Shown here piece after piece: positions 16,546-25,100 of a stretch of DNA of 64,000 bases. Source of the stretch: JABDPF01 sp037384065 (GTDB taxonomy: Bacteria > Pseudomonadota > Gammaproteobacteria > Xanthomonadales > SZUA-36); contig JARROJ010000011.1 in the NCBI GenBank assembly GCA_037384065.1, positions 36,485 to 100,484 of the forward strand, read 5' to 3'. The position numbers were made by a program, and so were the translations under genes. Positions within the stretch are counted from its first letter, which is position 1, and each line of letters begins with the position of its first letter. Below the pieces are notes generated by a model. It did not search any database, was not told where the DNA came from, and saw only the letters and a program-made list of their open reading frames with translations.

Positions 16546-18009
16546 ATGTCGAAACCCAACAAGATCACGATCGATCCCGTCACCCGCGTCGAGGGCCACG
16601 GGCGGATCACGGTGCAACTGGACGACCAGGGCCACGTCGACCAGGCTCGCTTCCACGTCGTCGAGTTCCGCGGCTTCGAGCGTTTCATCCAGGGGCACCC
16701 CTACTGGGAGGCGCCATCGCTGGTGCAGCGCCTGTGCGGGATCTGCCCGGTCAGCCATCACCTGGCCGCGGCGAAGGCGGTCGACCGGATTTACGGTGTG
16801 GGCCCACAGGACCTGACCCCGACCGCGACCAAGATTCGACGCCTGCTGCATTTCGCGCAGATTTTCCAGTCGCACGCGCTGCATTTCTTCTACCTGGCCT
16901 CGCCCGACCTGCTGTTCGGCGTCGACGCGCCGGTCGCCAAGCGTTCGGTGGTCGCGGTCGCGCTGGAGCACGAGGACCTGGCCCGCCGCGGCATCCAGAT
17001 GCGCCAGTTCGGACAGGAACTGATCCGCGCGCTGGCCGGCAAGAAGATCCACGGCATCACGGCGATACCGGGCGGCGTGCACAAGACGTTTCACGCGCAC
17101 GAACGGGACCGTTTCCTCACCGCAAACGGTGCGCCACCGGTGGATACGATGATCCAGTGGGCGCAGGACATCGTCGGTTTCATCAAGGACTATCACGACC
17201 GGCATTACGCCTGGCTGGATCGCTTCGCGTCCTATCCCTCGGGGCACCTCGGCCTGGTCGCGGCGGACGGCGCGCTGGAGTTCTACGACGGCAATCTGCG
17301 CGCGATCGACGCCGCGGGCAAGGTCACGCTGAACGACATCGACGGCGAGGACTACCTGAAGTACTTCGGCGAAGGGGTCGAAAAGTGGTCGTACATGAAG
17401 TTCCCCTACCTGCGCCAACTCGGTCGCAGCGGGGGCTGGAACCGCGTCGGACCGCTGGCGCGGCTCAACGTTTGCGATTACATCCCGACGCCGCGGGCCG
17501 ACGCCGAATTGCGTGAATTCCGGGCCTACACCAACGGCAAGACGAACAACCACACGATGCACTCGCATTGGGCGCGGCTGATCGAACTGCTGCATTGCGC
17601 CGAGGCGATCCACGAGCTGTTGCTCGACCCCGACATCCTCGGCACCGACGAGCGGCCCCCGATGAACCGACGTGGCGAAGGCGTCGGCGTCATCGAGGCG
17701 CCGCGCGGCACCCTGATCCATCACTACCAGGCGGACGCGAAGGGCAGCATCACCAAGTGCAACCTGATCGTCTCCACCACGCACAACAACGAGCCGATGA
17801 ACCAGGCGGTGCGCTGGGTCGCGCAGAACGTCCTGGAGCACGAACACGAGATCAGCGACGGCGTCCTGAACCAGTTCGAGGTGGCCGTGCGCGCCTACGA
17901 TCCCTGCCTGAGCTGTGCGACGCACGCGATGGGCGGCATGCCGCTGATCGTCGAACTGCTCGACGCCGACGGCCGGCTCATCGCGGAGCGCGTGCGCGAG
18001 GGGGCGTGA
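16546..18009 (+). CDS. hoxH: NAD-linked [NiFe] hydrogenase large subunit HoxH
   Basis: A 487-residue catalytic subunit that binds the NiFe(CN)2CO centre and splits or makes H2. The four metal-binding cysteines are Cys64 and Cys67 (RLCGICPVSHH) and Cys454 and Cys457 (DPCLSCATH). A 27-residue tail follows His460; family members are cut after this His by a dedicated protease once nickel is in place. The protease gene hoxW overlaps the end of hoxH (TGATG). The ATG at 16546 gives the expected length (about 488 in Ralstonia); the frame upstream is only shadow. Hyp genes for building the metal centre are not in this window. Confidence 0.95.
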   Translation: MSKPNKITIDPVTRVEGHGRITVQLDDQGHVDQARFHVVEFRGFERFIQGHPYWEAPSLVQRLCGICPVSHHLAAAKAVDRIYGVGPQDLTPTATKIRRLLHFAQIFQSHALHFFYLASPDLLFGVDAPVAKRSVVAVALEHEDLARRGIQMRQFGQELIRALAGKKIHGITAIPGGVHKTFHAHERDRFLTANGAPPVDTMIQWAQDIVGFIKDYHDRHYAWLDRFASYPSGHLGLVAADGALEFYDGNLRAIDAAGKVTLNDIDGEDYLKYFGEGVEKWSYMKFPYLRQLGRSGGWNRVGPLARLNVCDYIPTPRADAELREFRAYTNGKTNNHTMHSHWARLIELLHCAEAIHELLLDPDILGTDERPPMNRRGEGVGVIEAPRGTLIHHYQADAKGSITKCNLIVSTTHNNEPMNQAVRWVAQNVLEHEHEISDGVLNQFEVAVRAYDPCLSCATHAMGGMPLIVELLDADGRLIAERVREGA

Positions 18010-18413
18010 TGGCCGCGACGACGGGGTGGGCGCGGCCGCGCTTCGGGCCGGATACCCTGGTGTTCGGAATCGGCAACAGCGCGCGGAGCGACGATGGCCT
18101 GGGCTGGGCGTTTCTCGACCGGGTCGAGCGAACCCCGGGATTCGCCGGGCAGGCCGAGTACCGTTATCAGTTACAGGTCGAGGACGCGTTGCTGGCGTCC
18201 CGGTTCGAGCACGTCGTTTTCGTCGACGCCAGCCGCGCGGAACTGCCCGGCGGATTTCGCTGGGCGCCCTGCGNNNNNNNNNNNNNNNNNNNNNNNGCCG
18301 GTCTGCTGGAGCTGCAGGGCCATCGCTGGGAACTGCACACCGGCCTGAGTGAACCGGCCGTCGTCAATCTGGCGGCGGCGCTGGATTTCTGCCTCAGCGC
18401 CGGGCCGGCCTGA
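18009..18413 (+). CDS. hoxW: Hydrogenase maturation endopeptidase HoxW (interrupted by assembly gap)
   Basis: A protease of the HyaD/HybD/HoxW family that trims the C-terminal tail of HoxH. The first metal-binding motif is VFGIGNSARSDDGLGWAF, and the second acidic site is in VVFVDAS. The end (LLELQGHRWELHTGLSEPA) fits the C-terminal part of the family. Between them lie 23 Ns (8 unread codons). Counting the known family layout, the helix carrying the conserved His and the stretch after it (usually around 30 residues) should be here, so the gap is probably longer than its Ns and the 134-residue length is an underestimate. Its ATG overlaps the hoxH stop. Confidence 0.85.
   Translation: MAATTGWARPRFGPDTLVFGIGNSARSDDGLGWAFLDRVERTPGFAGQAEYRYQLQVEDALLASRFEHVVFVDASRAELPGGFRWAPCXXXXXXXXAGLLELQGHRWELHTGLSEPAVVNLAAALDFCLSAGPA
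18274..18296. other. Assembly gap (23 N) inside hoxW
   Basis: A run of 23 undetermined bases. The reading frame is the same on both sides, but the distance is probably arbitrary because the protein family needs more residues here than eight. Confidence 0.95.
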
Positions 18414-18426
18414 GCAGAACCAATCT

Positions 18427-18861
18427 TCAGCCGTCGTCGTCGTCGACTTCCAGCTGGCCGCTGAGCCGGCGCCACACGTGCGACCAGCTGAGGCCGACAG
18501 CCAGGACCAGGCCCAGCGCGAACAGAACCAGCCAGGTAACCGCCTGCCTCGATTCGATGCGAATCACCCCCACGTCGACCAGCAGCCAGAGACCGGTGCC
18601 GACCAGCGCGATCAGAATGACGATGCCCAGTGTGCCGAGACTGCGTTGGGTGGCGACGAGGAACACGGTCCAGGCGGCGAGCAGCAGAACGCCCGTGAAG
18701 TAGTGCACGGCCGTCAGGCCTTCGGCGGACAGGGCCTCGTAGACCCAGTGGAACCAGGAGTGGCCGCTGGGGTTGAACGAGATCAGCACCAGCGCCGTGG
18801 CCGCAGCCCAGCGCCACGCGAACGCGGTAAAACCGAACGAATCATGGTTGCCGGTGGCCAT
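18427..18861 (-). CDS. Four-helix membrane protein, DUF6524-like
   Basis: A 144-residue inner-membrane protein with four hydrophobic helices (about 11-28, 45-66, 75-97, 106-127) and an acidic tail (LEVDDDDG). The SFNPSGHSWFHWVYEAL segment after helix 1 is characteristic of a small uncharacterised family (DUF6524). I chose ATG 18861, which is preceded by AGGAGCGG on the minus strand. It converges on hoxW with only 13 bases between stops. Function unknown; no cofactor-binding residues stand out. Confidence 0.75.
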   Translation of the reverse strand: MATGNHDSFGFTAFAWRWAAATALVLISFNPSGHSWFHWVYEALSAEGLTAVHYFTGVLLLAAWTVFLVATQRSLGTLGIVILIALVGTGLWLLVDVGVIRIESRQAVTWLVLFALGLVLAVGLSWSHVWRRLSGQLEVDDDDG

Positions 18862-19183
18862 TGTCCCGCTCCTGTTTGCGATTCCGCCGCAAGGATAACC
18901 CGGGTCGTCCGAACATGGAATCACGCGGGCGCACCGTCCGGCGCGGTCTCACGGCGTCCGTCGTTCGCGACCGACGTGGGGTGAACGCCCGGTGACCGAT
19001 CGCACGGTTCATGCGCGGCGGCTCGCCCGGCCGGCTCGTGCGGCAATGCGCGCGGTCACGCCGGGTTCGGCCCGGTGATGGCTAGCCGATTGATCTGGAT
19101 GCCGAAAACGCGGCGCAAGCCCCCAGTTCTGCAACCTCGGCCGGTATACTCGATAGCCGGAACGCACCAGAATTCCGGGACCC
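18862..19183. other. Intergenic region between divergent DUF6524-like gene and oxidoreductase
   Basis: About 320 bases without a gene I can support. Apart from a near-consensus -10 box (19145-19150) in front of the oxidoreductase gene I see no repeats, terminator or RNA gene. Confidence 0.5.
19145..19150 (+). promoter_or_regulatory. Candidate -10 box (TATACT) before the oxidoreductase operon
   Basis: TATACT matches five of six positions of the sigma-70 -10 consensus and lies 33 bases before the ATG at 19184. No convincing -35 sequence is found 16-18 bases upstream, so it may need an activator or be chance. Confidence 0.35.
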
Positions 19184-21313
19184 ATGAAAAAAGAAAACGC
19201 GCCGTCACAGGACCCGTGCGCGAACCCGCGCCGCATTCGCGAGCACCCGATTCTCACGGCGCCCGATCGTGAGACCGTCACCTTTCGCTGGAACGGGCAA
19301 CCCCTCGAAGCGCAGGACGGTGAAACGATCGCCACGGCGCTCTTCGCCAGCGGCATCCACGTGTTCGGCCACCATGCGCGCGACGGCAGTCCGCAAGGCA
19401 TTTTCTGCGCCAACGGCCAGTGCGCGCAGTGCATGGTGGTGGCCGACGGGCTGGCCGTCAAAGCCTGCATGGAGCCGGTGCGCCCGGGCATGGACGTCCG
19501 CTCGCTCGATGGCGTCCCGGAGCTGCCCGCGACGGTCGCGCCACCGGTCTTCCACGACATCGCCGAGCAGGCGGTCGACGCCCTGATCATCGGCGGCGGT
19601 CCGGCCGGGCTGGCGGCGGCGGTCGAACTCGGCAAGGCCGGCGCCGAGGTGCTGCTGGTCGATGACAAGGACCGCCTGGGCGGCAAGCTCGTACTGCAGA
19701 CCCACAAGTTTTTCGGTTCGGTCGACGAGGTGCACGCCGGCACGCGCGGCATCGACATCGCGACGCTGCTGGCGCAGGAAGTCGCCCAGTATCCGAACGT
19801 CAGCTGCTGGCTCAATACGAACGCGGTGGCGGTCTTCAGCGACCACAAGGTCGGTGTCGTGCGCCACGGGCGAACCTACGTGCTGATCCGTCCGCGCGCG
19901 GTGCTCGTCGCCGCGGGCGCGCGCGAGCGCTCGCTGACCTTCCCCGGCAACACGCTGCCCGGCGTGTACGGCGCCGGCGCCTTCCAGACCCTGGTCAACC
20001 GGGACCTGGTGCGGCCGGCCGAGCGCTTGTTCATCGTCGGCGGCGGCAACGTCGGCCTGATCGCCGGCTACCATGCCCTGCAGGCCGGTATCGACGTGGT
20101 CGGCCTGGTCGAGGCGCTGCCCGAGTGCGGCGGCTACAAGGTGCACAAGGACAAGCTGGTGCGCATGGGCGTGCCGATCCACACCCGCCACACGGTCGTC
20201 AGCGCCAACGGCGTCGACCACGTCGAGTCGGTGACCATTGCCGCGCTGGATCCGGACGGCGCCATCGTGCCCGGCAGTGAGCGCTCCTTCGCCTGCGATA
20301 CCGTGCTCATCGCCGTTGGCCTGAACCCCTGCGACGAGTTCTACCAGAAGGCGCGGGCGTTCGGCATGCAGGCCTTCGCGGCCGGCGACGCGGCCGAAAT
20401 CGCGGAGGCTTCGGCCGCGATCTTTTCCGGCAAGATCCAGGGCGTGTCGATCGCCCGGGCGCTGGCGCTCGACGCGCCGGAAATACCGGAGGAATGGGCC
20501 CGCATCGAGCAGATCCTGAAGTCGAAACCGGGACCGGTGGCCGAGGAAGCGATTCCGGAGGCTCGCGAGGGCGTCTCGGTCGTCTTTCATTGCGATCAGG
20601 AAATTCCCTGCGATCCCTGCACGTCGGCGTGCCCGCAACAGGCCATCTCCACCGGCGCGGACATGCGCGGCCGGCCGCGCTTCATCGGTGACGAAATCGG
20701 CGCGGTCTGCAACGGCTGCACCAAGTGCGTGACGATCTGCCCCGGGCTCGCGATCACCCTGGTCGACTACCGCAAGGACAGCGACTGGCCGACGGTGTCG
20801 CTGGCCCACGAGTTCGGCAAAGACGAAATCCGCCCCGGTGATCTCGTCACGGTGCTGGACACCGAGGGCGTCGCGCTGGGCCAGGCCGAGGTGTCCAAGG
20901 TGGCCGCCGGCCGAAAAATGGATCGCACGGTGCTGCTCCGTCTCAAGGCGCCGGCGTCGATCGCCCCGCGCATCGCCGGCATCCAGGTGCAGTCGCCCGA
21001 CGTCGGCCTGCCGCTGGATCACTGGGTCCGGCGCATGACGGACGACACCATCGTCTGCCGTTGCGAGCGGGTCACGGCCGGCGAGATTCGCGCGCTGATC
21101 CGGGCCGGCATGCGCGATGTCAACGAGATCAAGACGGTCACCCGCACCGGCATGGGCGCCTGCGGCGCGAAAACCTGCGGCAACCTGGTCGACACCCTGT
21201 TCCGCCAGGAGGGCGTCGGTCCGGAGCGGGTCACGCGCAATACCGATCGGCCCCTGTTCGTGGAGGTGCCGCTCGGCGTGTTCTGCGGCGCCGGCAACGG
21301 GGTCGAGCCGTGA
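19184..21313 (+). CDS. Multi-domain Fe-S/FAD oxidoreductase, HcnAB-like with extra ferredoxin and BFD modules
   Basis: A 709-residue protein with four modules in order. (1) A 2Fe-2S domain, residues about 25-110, with Cys75, 80, 83 and 95, as in HcnA. (2) A pyridine-nucleotide-disulphide-type FAD domain, about 130-440, with ALIIGGGPAGLAAA and a second Rossmann motif FIVGGGNVGLIAG, as in HcnB and the alpha subunit of proline/sarcosine-type dehydrogenases. (3) A ferredoxin domain with two full sets of ligands, Cys470/476/479/483 and Cys509/512/515/519. (4) A bacterioferredoxin-type 2Fe-2S domain, Cys625/627/660/665. It overlaps the DAO-family flavoprotein gene downstream (GTGA), its probable substrate-oxidising partner. 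The likely reaction is dehydrogenation of an amino acid, imino acid or amine; the substrate is unknown. Confidence 0.82.
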   Translation: MKKENAPSQDPCANPRRIREHPILTAPDRETVTFRWNGQPLEAQDGETIATALFASGIHVFGHHARDGSPQGIFCANGQCAQCMVVADGLAVKACMEPVRPGMDVRSLDGVPELPATVAPPVFHDIAEQAVDALIIGGGPAGLAAAVELGKAGAEVLLVDDKDRLGGKLVLQTHKFFGSVDEVHAGTRGIDIATLLAQEVAQYPNVSCWLNTNAVAVFSDHKVGVVRHGRTYVLIRPRAVLVAAGARERSLTFPGNTLPGVYGAGAFQTLVNRDLVRPAERLFIVGGGNVGLIAGYHALQAGIDVVGLVEALPECGGYKVHKDKLVRMGVPIHTRHTVVSANGVDHVESVTIAALDPDGAIVPGSERSFACDTVLIAVGLNPCDEFYQKARAFGMQAFAAGDAAEIAEASAAIFSGKIQGVSIARALALDAPEIPEEWARIEQILKSKPGPVAEEAIPEAREGVSVVFHCDQEIPCDPCTSACPQQAISTGADMRGRPRFIGDEIGAVCNGCTKCVTICPGLAITLVDYRKDSDWPTVSLAHEFGKDEIRPGDLVTVLDTEGVALGQAEVSKVAAGRKMDRTVLLRLKAPASIAPRIAGIQVQSPDVGLPLDHWVRRMTDDTIVCRCERVTAGEIRALIRAGMRDVNEIKTVTRTGMGACGAKTCGNLVDTLFRQEGVGPERVTRNTDRPLFVEVPLGVFCGAGNGVEP

Positions 21314-22473
21314 CGGGCTCCGGGCGCGGTTACGACGCCGTCATCATCGGCGCCGGCAGCGTCGGCGTGCCGGCCGCGTACTTCATGGCGCAGGCCGGGT
21401 TGCGGGTGCGCGTGCTCGACCGTTACGCCAGTGTCGGCCAGGGCGCCAACAAGGCGGCGATCGGCGGCGTGCGTGCGACCCACTCGGATGTCGCGAAAAT
21501 CCGCATCGGCCTGAAGAGCATCGAGATTCTGTCGACCTGGGAGGAAACCTGGGGCCACAACATCGAGTGGCATACCGGCGGCTACACCTTCGTGGCCTAC
21601 CGCGAGCACGAGGCGCAGGTGCTGAACGACCTGCTGACGGTGCAACACGCCCATGGGCTGAACATCGACTGGCTGGACCGCGATGCGCTGTTGACCGCGG
21701 TGCCGGCGCTGCGCGCCGAGGGGTTGCTCGGCGGCACCCTGTCACCGGAGGACGGCAACGCGTCGCCCCTGCTGACGCTGCACGCCTTTTACGATCGGGC
21801 GTGCGCCCTCGGGGCCGAGTTCGGTTTCGGCGAGACCGTCACCGGAATCGACACCGACGGCGGGCGGGTGCGGAGCGTGCGAACGGACCGCGCCCGCTAT
21901 GCCACCCCGGTGGTCGTCAATGCGGCCGGCGCGCAGGCCCGCGACGTGGCGCGGCTGGCCGGTCTCGACGTGCCGGTGACGCCGGATTCGCACGAAGGCG
22001 GCGTGACCGAGCCGGTCGCCCGGTTCCTGGAGCCGATGGTGGTCGACACCCGGCCGTTGCCCGGCTCGGCCAATTTCTATTTCTACCAGCACCACACCGG
22101 GCAGGTCGTGTTCTGCATCACGCCGGATCCGCCCATCGTGGGCACCGACCGGCGCGAGACCTCCAGCTTCCTGCCGCTGGTCTCGCGACGCATGATCGAC
22201 ATCATGCCGCGGTTGCGCCACATCAAGGTGCGGCGCACCTGGCGGGGGCTCTATCCGATGACGCCGGACGGCGCGCCCATCGTCGGCTGGTCACGCGAGA
22301 TCGAGGGTTTCGCCCAAGCCGTCGGCATGTGCGGCCAGGGGTTCATGCTCGGGCCGGGCCTCGGCACGTTCCTCGCGCGACTGGTCAGCGGTGACCTCGA
22401 GCCCGGCGACGAGGCGGTATTCGAACAGCTGTCGCCGTATCGCAGTTTCGCCGCGACCGAGCAGTTGAAATAG
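21310..22473 (+). CDS. FAD-dependent amine/amino-acid oxidoreductase (DAO family)
   Basis: A 387-residue flavoprotein of the D-amino-acid-oxidase/sarcosine-oxidase-beta/HcnC family. The FAD dinucleotide loop is YDAVIIGAGSVGVPAAYFM near the N-terminus, with a second conserved segment near the C-terminus (GMCGQGFMLGPGLGTFLA). The start GTG 21310 overlaps the stop of the multi-domain oxidoreductase, implying a fixed stoichiometry and a shared complex: this subunit would oxidise the substrate and pass electrons to the Fe-S/FAD partner. Related pairs act on sarcosine, proline, hydroxyproline, opines or glycine (cyanide synthase); nothing in the sequence decides between them. Confidence 0.85.
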   Translation: MTGSGRGYDAVIIGAGSVGVPAAYFMAQAGLRVRVLDRYASVGQGANKAAIGGVRATHSDVAKIRIGLKSIEILSTWEETWGHNIEWHTGGYTFVAYREHEAQVLNDLLTVQHAHGLNIDWLDRDALLTAVPALRAEGLLGGTLSPEDGNASPLLTLHAFYDRACALGAEFGFGETVTGIDTDGGRVRSVRTDRARYATPVVVNAAGAQARDVARLAGLDVPVTPDSHEGGVTEPVARFLEPMVVDTRPLPGSANFYFYQHHTGQVVFCITPDPPIVGTDRRETSSFLPLVSRRMIDIMPRLRHIKVRRTWRGLYPMTPDGAPIVGWSREIEGFAQAVGMCGQGFMLGPGLGTFLARLVSGDLEPGDEAVFEQLSPYRSFAATEQLK

Positions 22474-22591
22474 CGGCGTCTTTCAACGGCCCGAACGAGC
22501 CAGTACCATTGCCCCTTTTTAGCGACCGCGCGGCGCGTGCTCTCGCGCTGACCGCCGGCCCCGACTGACCACTGCAGCCCCGGAATACCGA

Positions 22592-23605
22592 ATGAACCGG
22601 CCCCAGCTCCTGCCCCCCTTCGTTTGCCTCCTGTTGGCGCTCCTCTTCGTCCCGGCCACGGTGCTGGCCGACCGGATCGTCATGCAGAACGGCGATGTCA
22701 TCACCGGTCGCGTCACGCGCGTGGACGCCAAGGAAGTGATGATCGATCCGCCGTACACCAAGCCATTCGCCGTGAAACGCGATGCGGTCGCCTCGATCGA
22801 AACGGACGAACCGCTGGAGGTCGTGCTGAACGACGGCGCCAAGGTGCGCGCGCGGTTCGCCGGGGCGCCGGATGGCCGCCAGGTCGTGCGGCCGGAGGCG
22901 ACCGCGCGCGTGATCGAGGCCGCTGCGGTCCGGCGCGCGGCGCCGCCACGCGCGTTCTATGCGCGCGAATCCCGCGCCGAGGGCACGGTGACGATCAACG
23001 AGGGCAACACCGTGAGCCGCACATCGATCTTCGATTTCGACACCCGGCTGCGGCTGGGCGATCACCGCCAGTACGCCCGGTTCCTTTACCGGCGGGACGA
23101 GAACGACGGGCAGACCGTCAAGAAGCAGACCGAGGGCTCCTACGAGTACGACTGGCTGTTCCGACGCGGCTGGTACACGGCCGCGACCGCGGCCTACGAG
23201 CGCGATCCGATCCGTGACCTCGGTCACCGCTTCACGTTCGGCGCCCTGCTGGGCCATGACTTCATCGACACGGGGCGCAGTTTCCTGACCGTCAAGGCGG
23301 GCGCCGGATATACCGACGAAACGCTGGGCGAAATCAGCCAGAGCGGCGCCGTGGCGCTGTGGGAACTCGAATTCCGGCACCAGTTCGGCGTCCGGCGGCT
23401 GGAATTCGTCCATGAACACGCGCTCACCTACCAGAATTACGGGGCGTACAACATGATCGTGGGATCGAACACCGGCTTGCGCCTGGACGTGTTGTGGGAC
23501 ATCTACGCCACCGCCACGTACCGCTACAATTACGAATCCGAGCCGGCGCCGGGACGCTTGGGCAAGGATGCGACGCTGTCCTTCGGCCTGGGAGCGAAAT
23601 TCTGA
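22592..23605 (+). CDS. DUF481 outer-membrane beta-barrel protein
   Basis: A 337-residue exported protein. A signal peptide (about 1-26, ending VLA) is followed by a small domain with DRIVMQNGDVITGRVTRVD, often found before DUF481, and a C-terminal beta-barrel with alternating aromatic/polar strands ending in the typical outer-membrane Phe (LGAKF). The family is common in gammaproteobacteria and its function is unknown. It lies 17 bases before the SLC13 permease gene on the same strand and may share its transcript, perhaps helping a solute cross the outer membrane; that link is inference. Confidence 0.82.
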   Translation: MNRPQLLPPFVCLLLALLFVPATVLADRIVMQNGDVITGRVTRVDAKEVMIDPPYTKPFAVKRDAVASIETDEPLEVVLNDGAKVRARFAGAPDGRQVVRPEATARVIEAAAVRRAAPPRAFYARESRAEGTVTINEGNTVSRTSIFDFDTRLRLGDHRQYARFLYRRDENDGQTVKKQTEGSYEYDWLFRRGWYTAATAAYERDPIRDLGHRFTFGALLGHDFIDTGRSFLTVKAGAGYTDETLGEISQSGAVALWELEFRHQFGVRRLEFVHEHALTYQNYGAYNMIVGSNTGLRLDVLWDIYATATYRYNYESEPAPGRLGKDATLSFGLGAKF

Positions 23606-23622
23606 ACCATGGAGCACAGCCG

Positions 23623-25080
23623 ATGAGCGACGAGCGGGCCGAAAGCGGCGACAAGGTGTCCTACCGCGACAGTCGGCGGGCCGCGTTCCGGATTCTGCGG
23701 CCGGGCCGGCGCCATGCGCTGCGCCGCGCGCTGACGTTTCTCATCGTGGCGATCACCGTCTGGTCCGTGTGGCGCCTGACGGCCGGAACCCTGCCGCCGG
23801 TGCAGCAGGCGGTCCTGTTCCTGTTCCTGCTGGCCGTAGGCCTGTGGATCACCGAGGCGGTGCCGGCCTTCGCCGTCGGGCTGTTGATCATGGGGTACCT
23901 GGTCTTCGCGCTCGGCACGCCCCTGATCGTCGACGAACCCCGGGACGTCAGCCCCTACCTGAACACCTGGTCGAGCCCCGTGATCTGGCTGATGCTGGGC
24001 GGGTTTTTCATGGCCGAAGGCCTCGCGCGCACCGGGCTCGACCGTCAGCTGTTCGCGCTTTCCATCCGCCCGGCCGGCACGCGCCCCGAGAACGTCCTGC
24101 TCGCCGTCATGCTGACCGCCGGCATCGCCTCGATGTTCATTTCCAACACCTCCACCACGGTGTTGATGATCGGCGCCGTGCTGCCCCTGGTGCGGCAGCT
24201 CGGCCCGAGCGAGCCGTTCGCGAGGGCGCTGGTCGTCGCGGTTCCGCTGGCGGCCTCGGTCGGCGGCATGGGCACGATCATCGGCAGTCCGCCGAATGCG
24301 ATCGCCGCCGGTCTCGCCGCGGAGAACGGCCGCGTGCTGGATTTCGTCGAGTGGATGTTGCTTGGCGCGCCCGTCGCGCTGGGGCTGATCGTCATCGCCT
24401 GGCTGTTTCTGCGCCGGCTCTACCCGACGCGACTCGAGGCGGTGCGGCTGCAACTCGACCGGCTGGACGAGCCGGACCTGCCGGGCCGCCGCGAACGCGT
24501 GATCGTCGGCGCCCTGTCGGCCGTGACGATCCTCCTGTGGCTGACGACCCCGTTGCACGGGATTCACGTCGCCGCGATTTCACTGATCCCGATTGTCGGC
24601 CTGACGCTGACGCAGGTCCTCGGCGCGGCGGATGTGCGTGGGCTGCCCTGGGACACCCTGATGCTGGTGGCGGGCGGTTTGTCGCTCGGCGCCGCGGTGA
24701 CCGACAGCGGCCTGGCCGCGCGCATGGCCGAGTGGCTGACGTTTCTCACCGCCCTGAACCTCGACGTGCTGGTTTACGCGGCGCTGGCCCTGGTCACCGT
24801 CGCGCTGTCCAACGTGATGAGCAACACGGCCACGGTGTCGCTGATCCTGCCGGTGTCGGTGGCGCTGGTGCCCGGCCGGGAAGTCGAGATGTGCATCATT
24901 CTCGGGCTCAGCGCGTCCTGCGCGCTGCTGCTGCCGGTATCCACGCCGCCCAACGCGATCGCCTTCAGCACCGGAGAAATCGCCACCCGCGACCTGCGCC
25001 CCGGCGGCCTGCTGATCGGCCTGCTCGGCCCGGCCGTGGTCATCGCCTGGGTCATGCTGATCGGCCGCTGGGTGCTCTGA
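23623..25080 (+). CDS. SLC13/DASS-family anion permease
   Basis: A 485-residue polytopic protein of the divalent-anion:Na+ symporter family. The two inverted-repeat ion-binding signatures are present: FISNTSTTVLMIGA in the first half and NVMSNTATVSLILP in the second, each with the SNT motif. No TrkA-C domains interrupt it. The ATG at 23623 follows GGAG. It converges on the phosphate island (20 bases between stops). Family substrates include dicarboxylates, sulfate and, in some members, phosphate; the neighbourhood makes phosphate tempting, but there is no residue-level proof. Confidence 0.85.
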   Translation: MSDERAESGDKVSYRDSRRAAFRILRPGRRHALRRALTFLIVAITVWSVWRLTAGTLPPVQQAVLFLFLLAVGLWITEAVPAFAVGLLIMGYLVFALGTPLIVDEPRDVSPYLNTWSSPVIWLMLGGFFMAEGLARTGLDRQLFALSIRPAGTRPENVLLAVMLTAGIASMFISNTSTTVLMIGAVLPLVRQLGPSEPFARALVVAVPLAASVGGMGTIIGSPPNAIAAGLAAENGRVLDFVEWMLLGAPVALGLIVIAWLFLRRLYPTRLEAVRLQLDRLDEPDLPGRRERVIVGALSAVTILLWLTTPLHGIHVAAISLIPIVGLTLTQVLGAADVRGLPWDTLMLVAGGLSLGAAVTDSGLAARMAEWLTFLTALNLDVLVYAALALVTVALSNVMSNTATVSLILPVSVALVPGREVEMCIILGLSASCALLLPVSTPPNAIAFSTGEIATRDLRPGGLLIGLLGPAVVIAWVMLIGRWVL

Positions 25081-25100
25081 TCGCGGCACCGATCGCCCGG

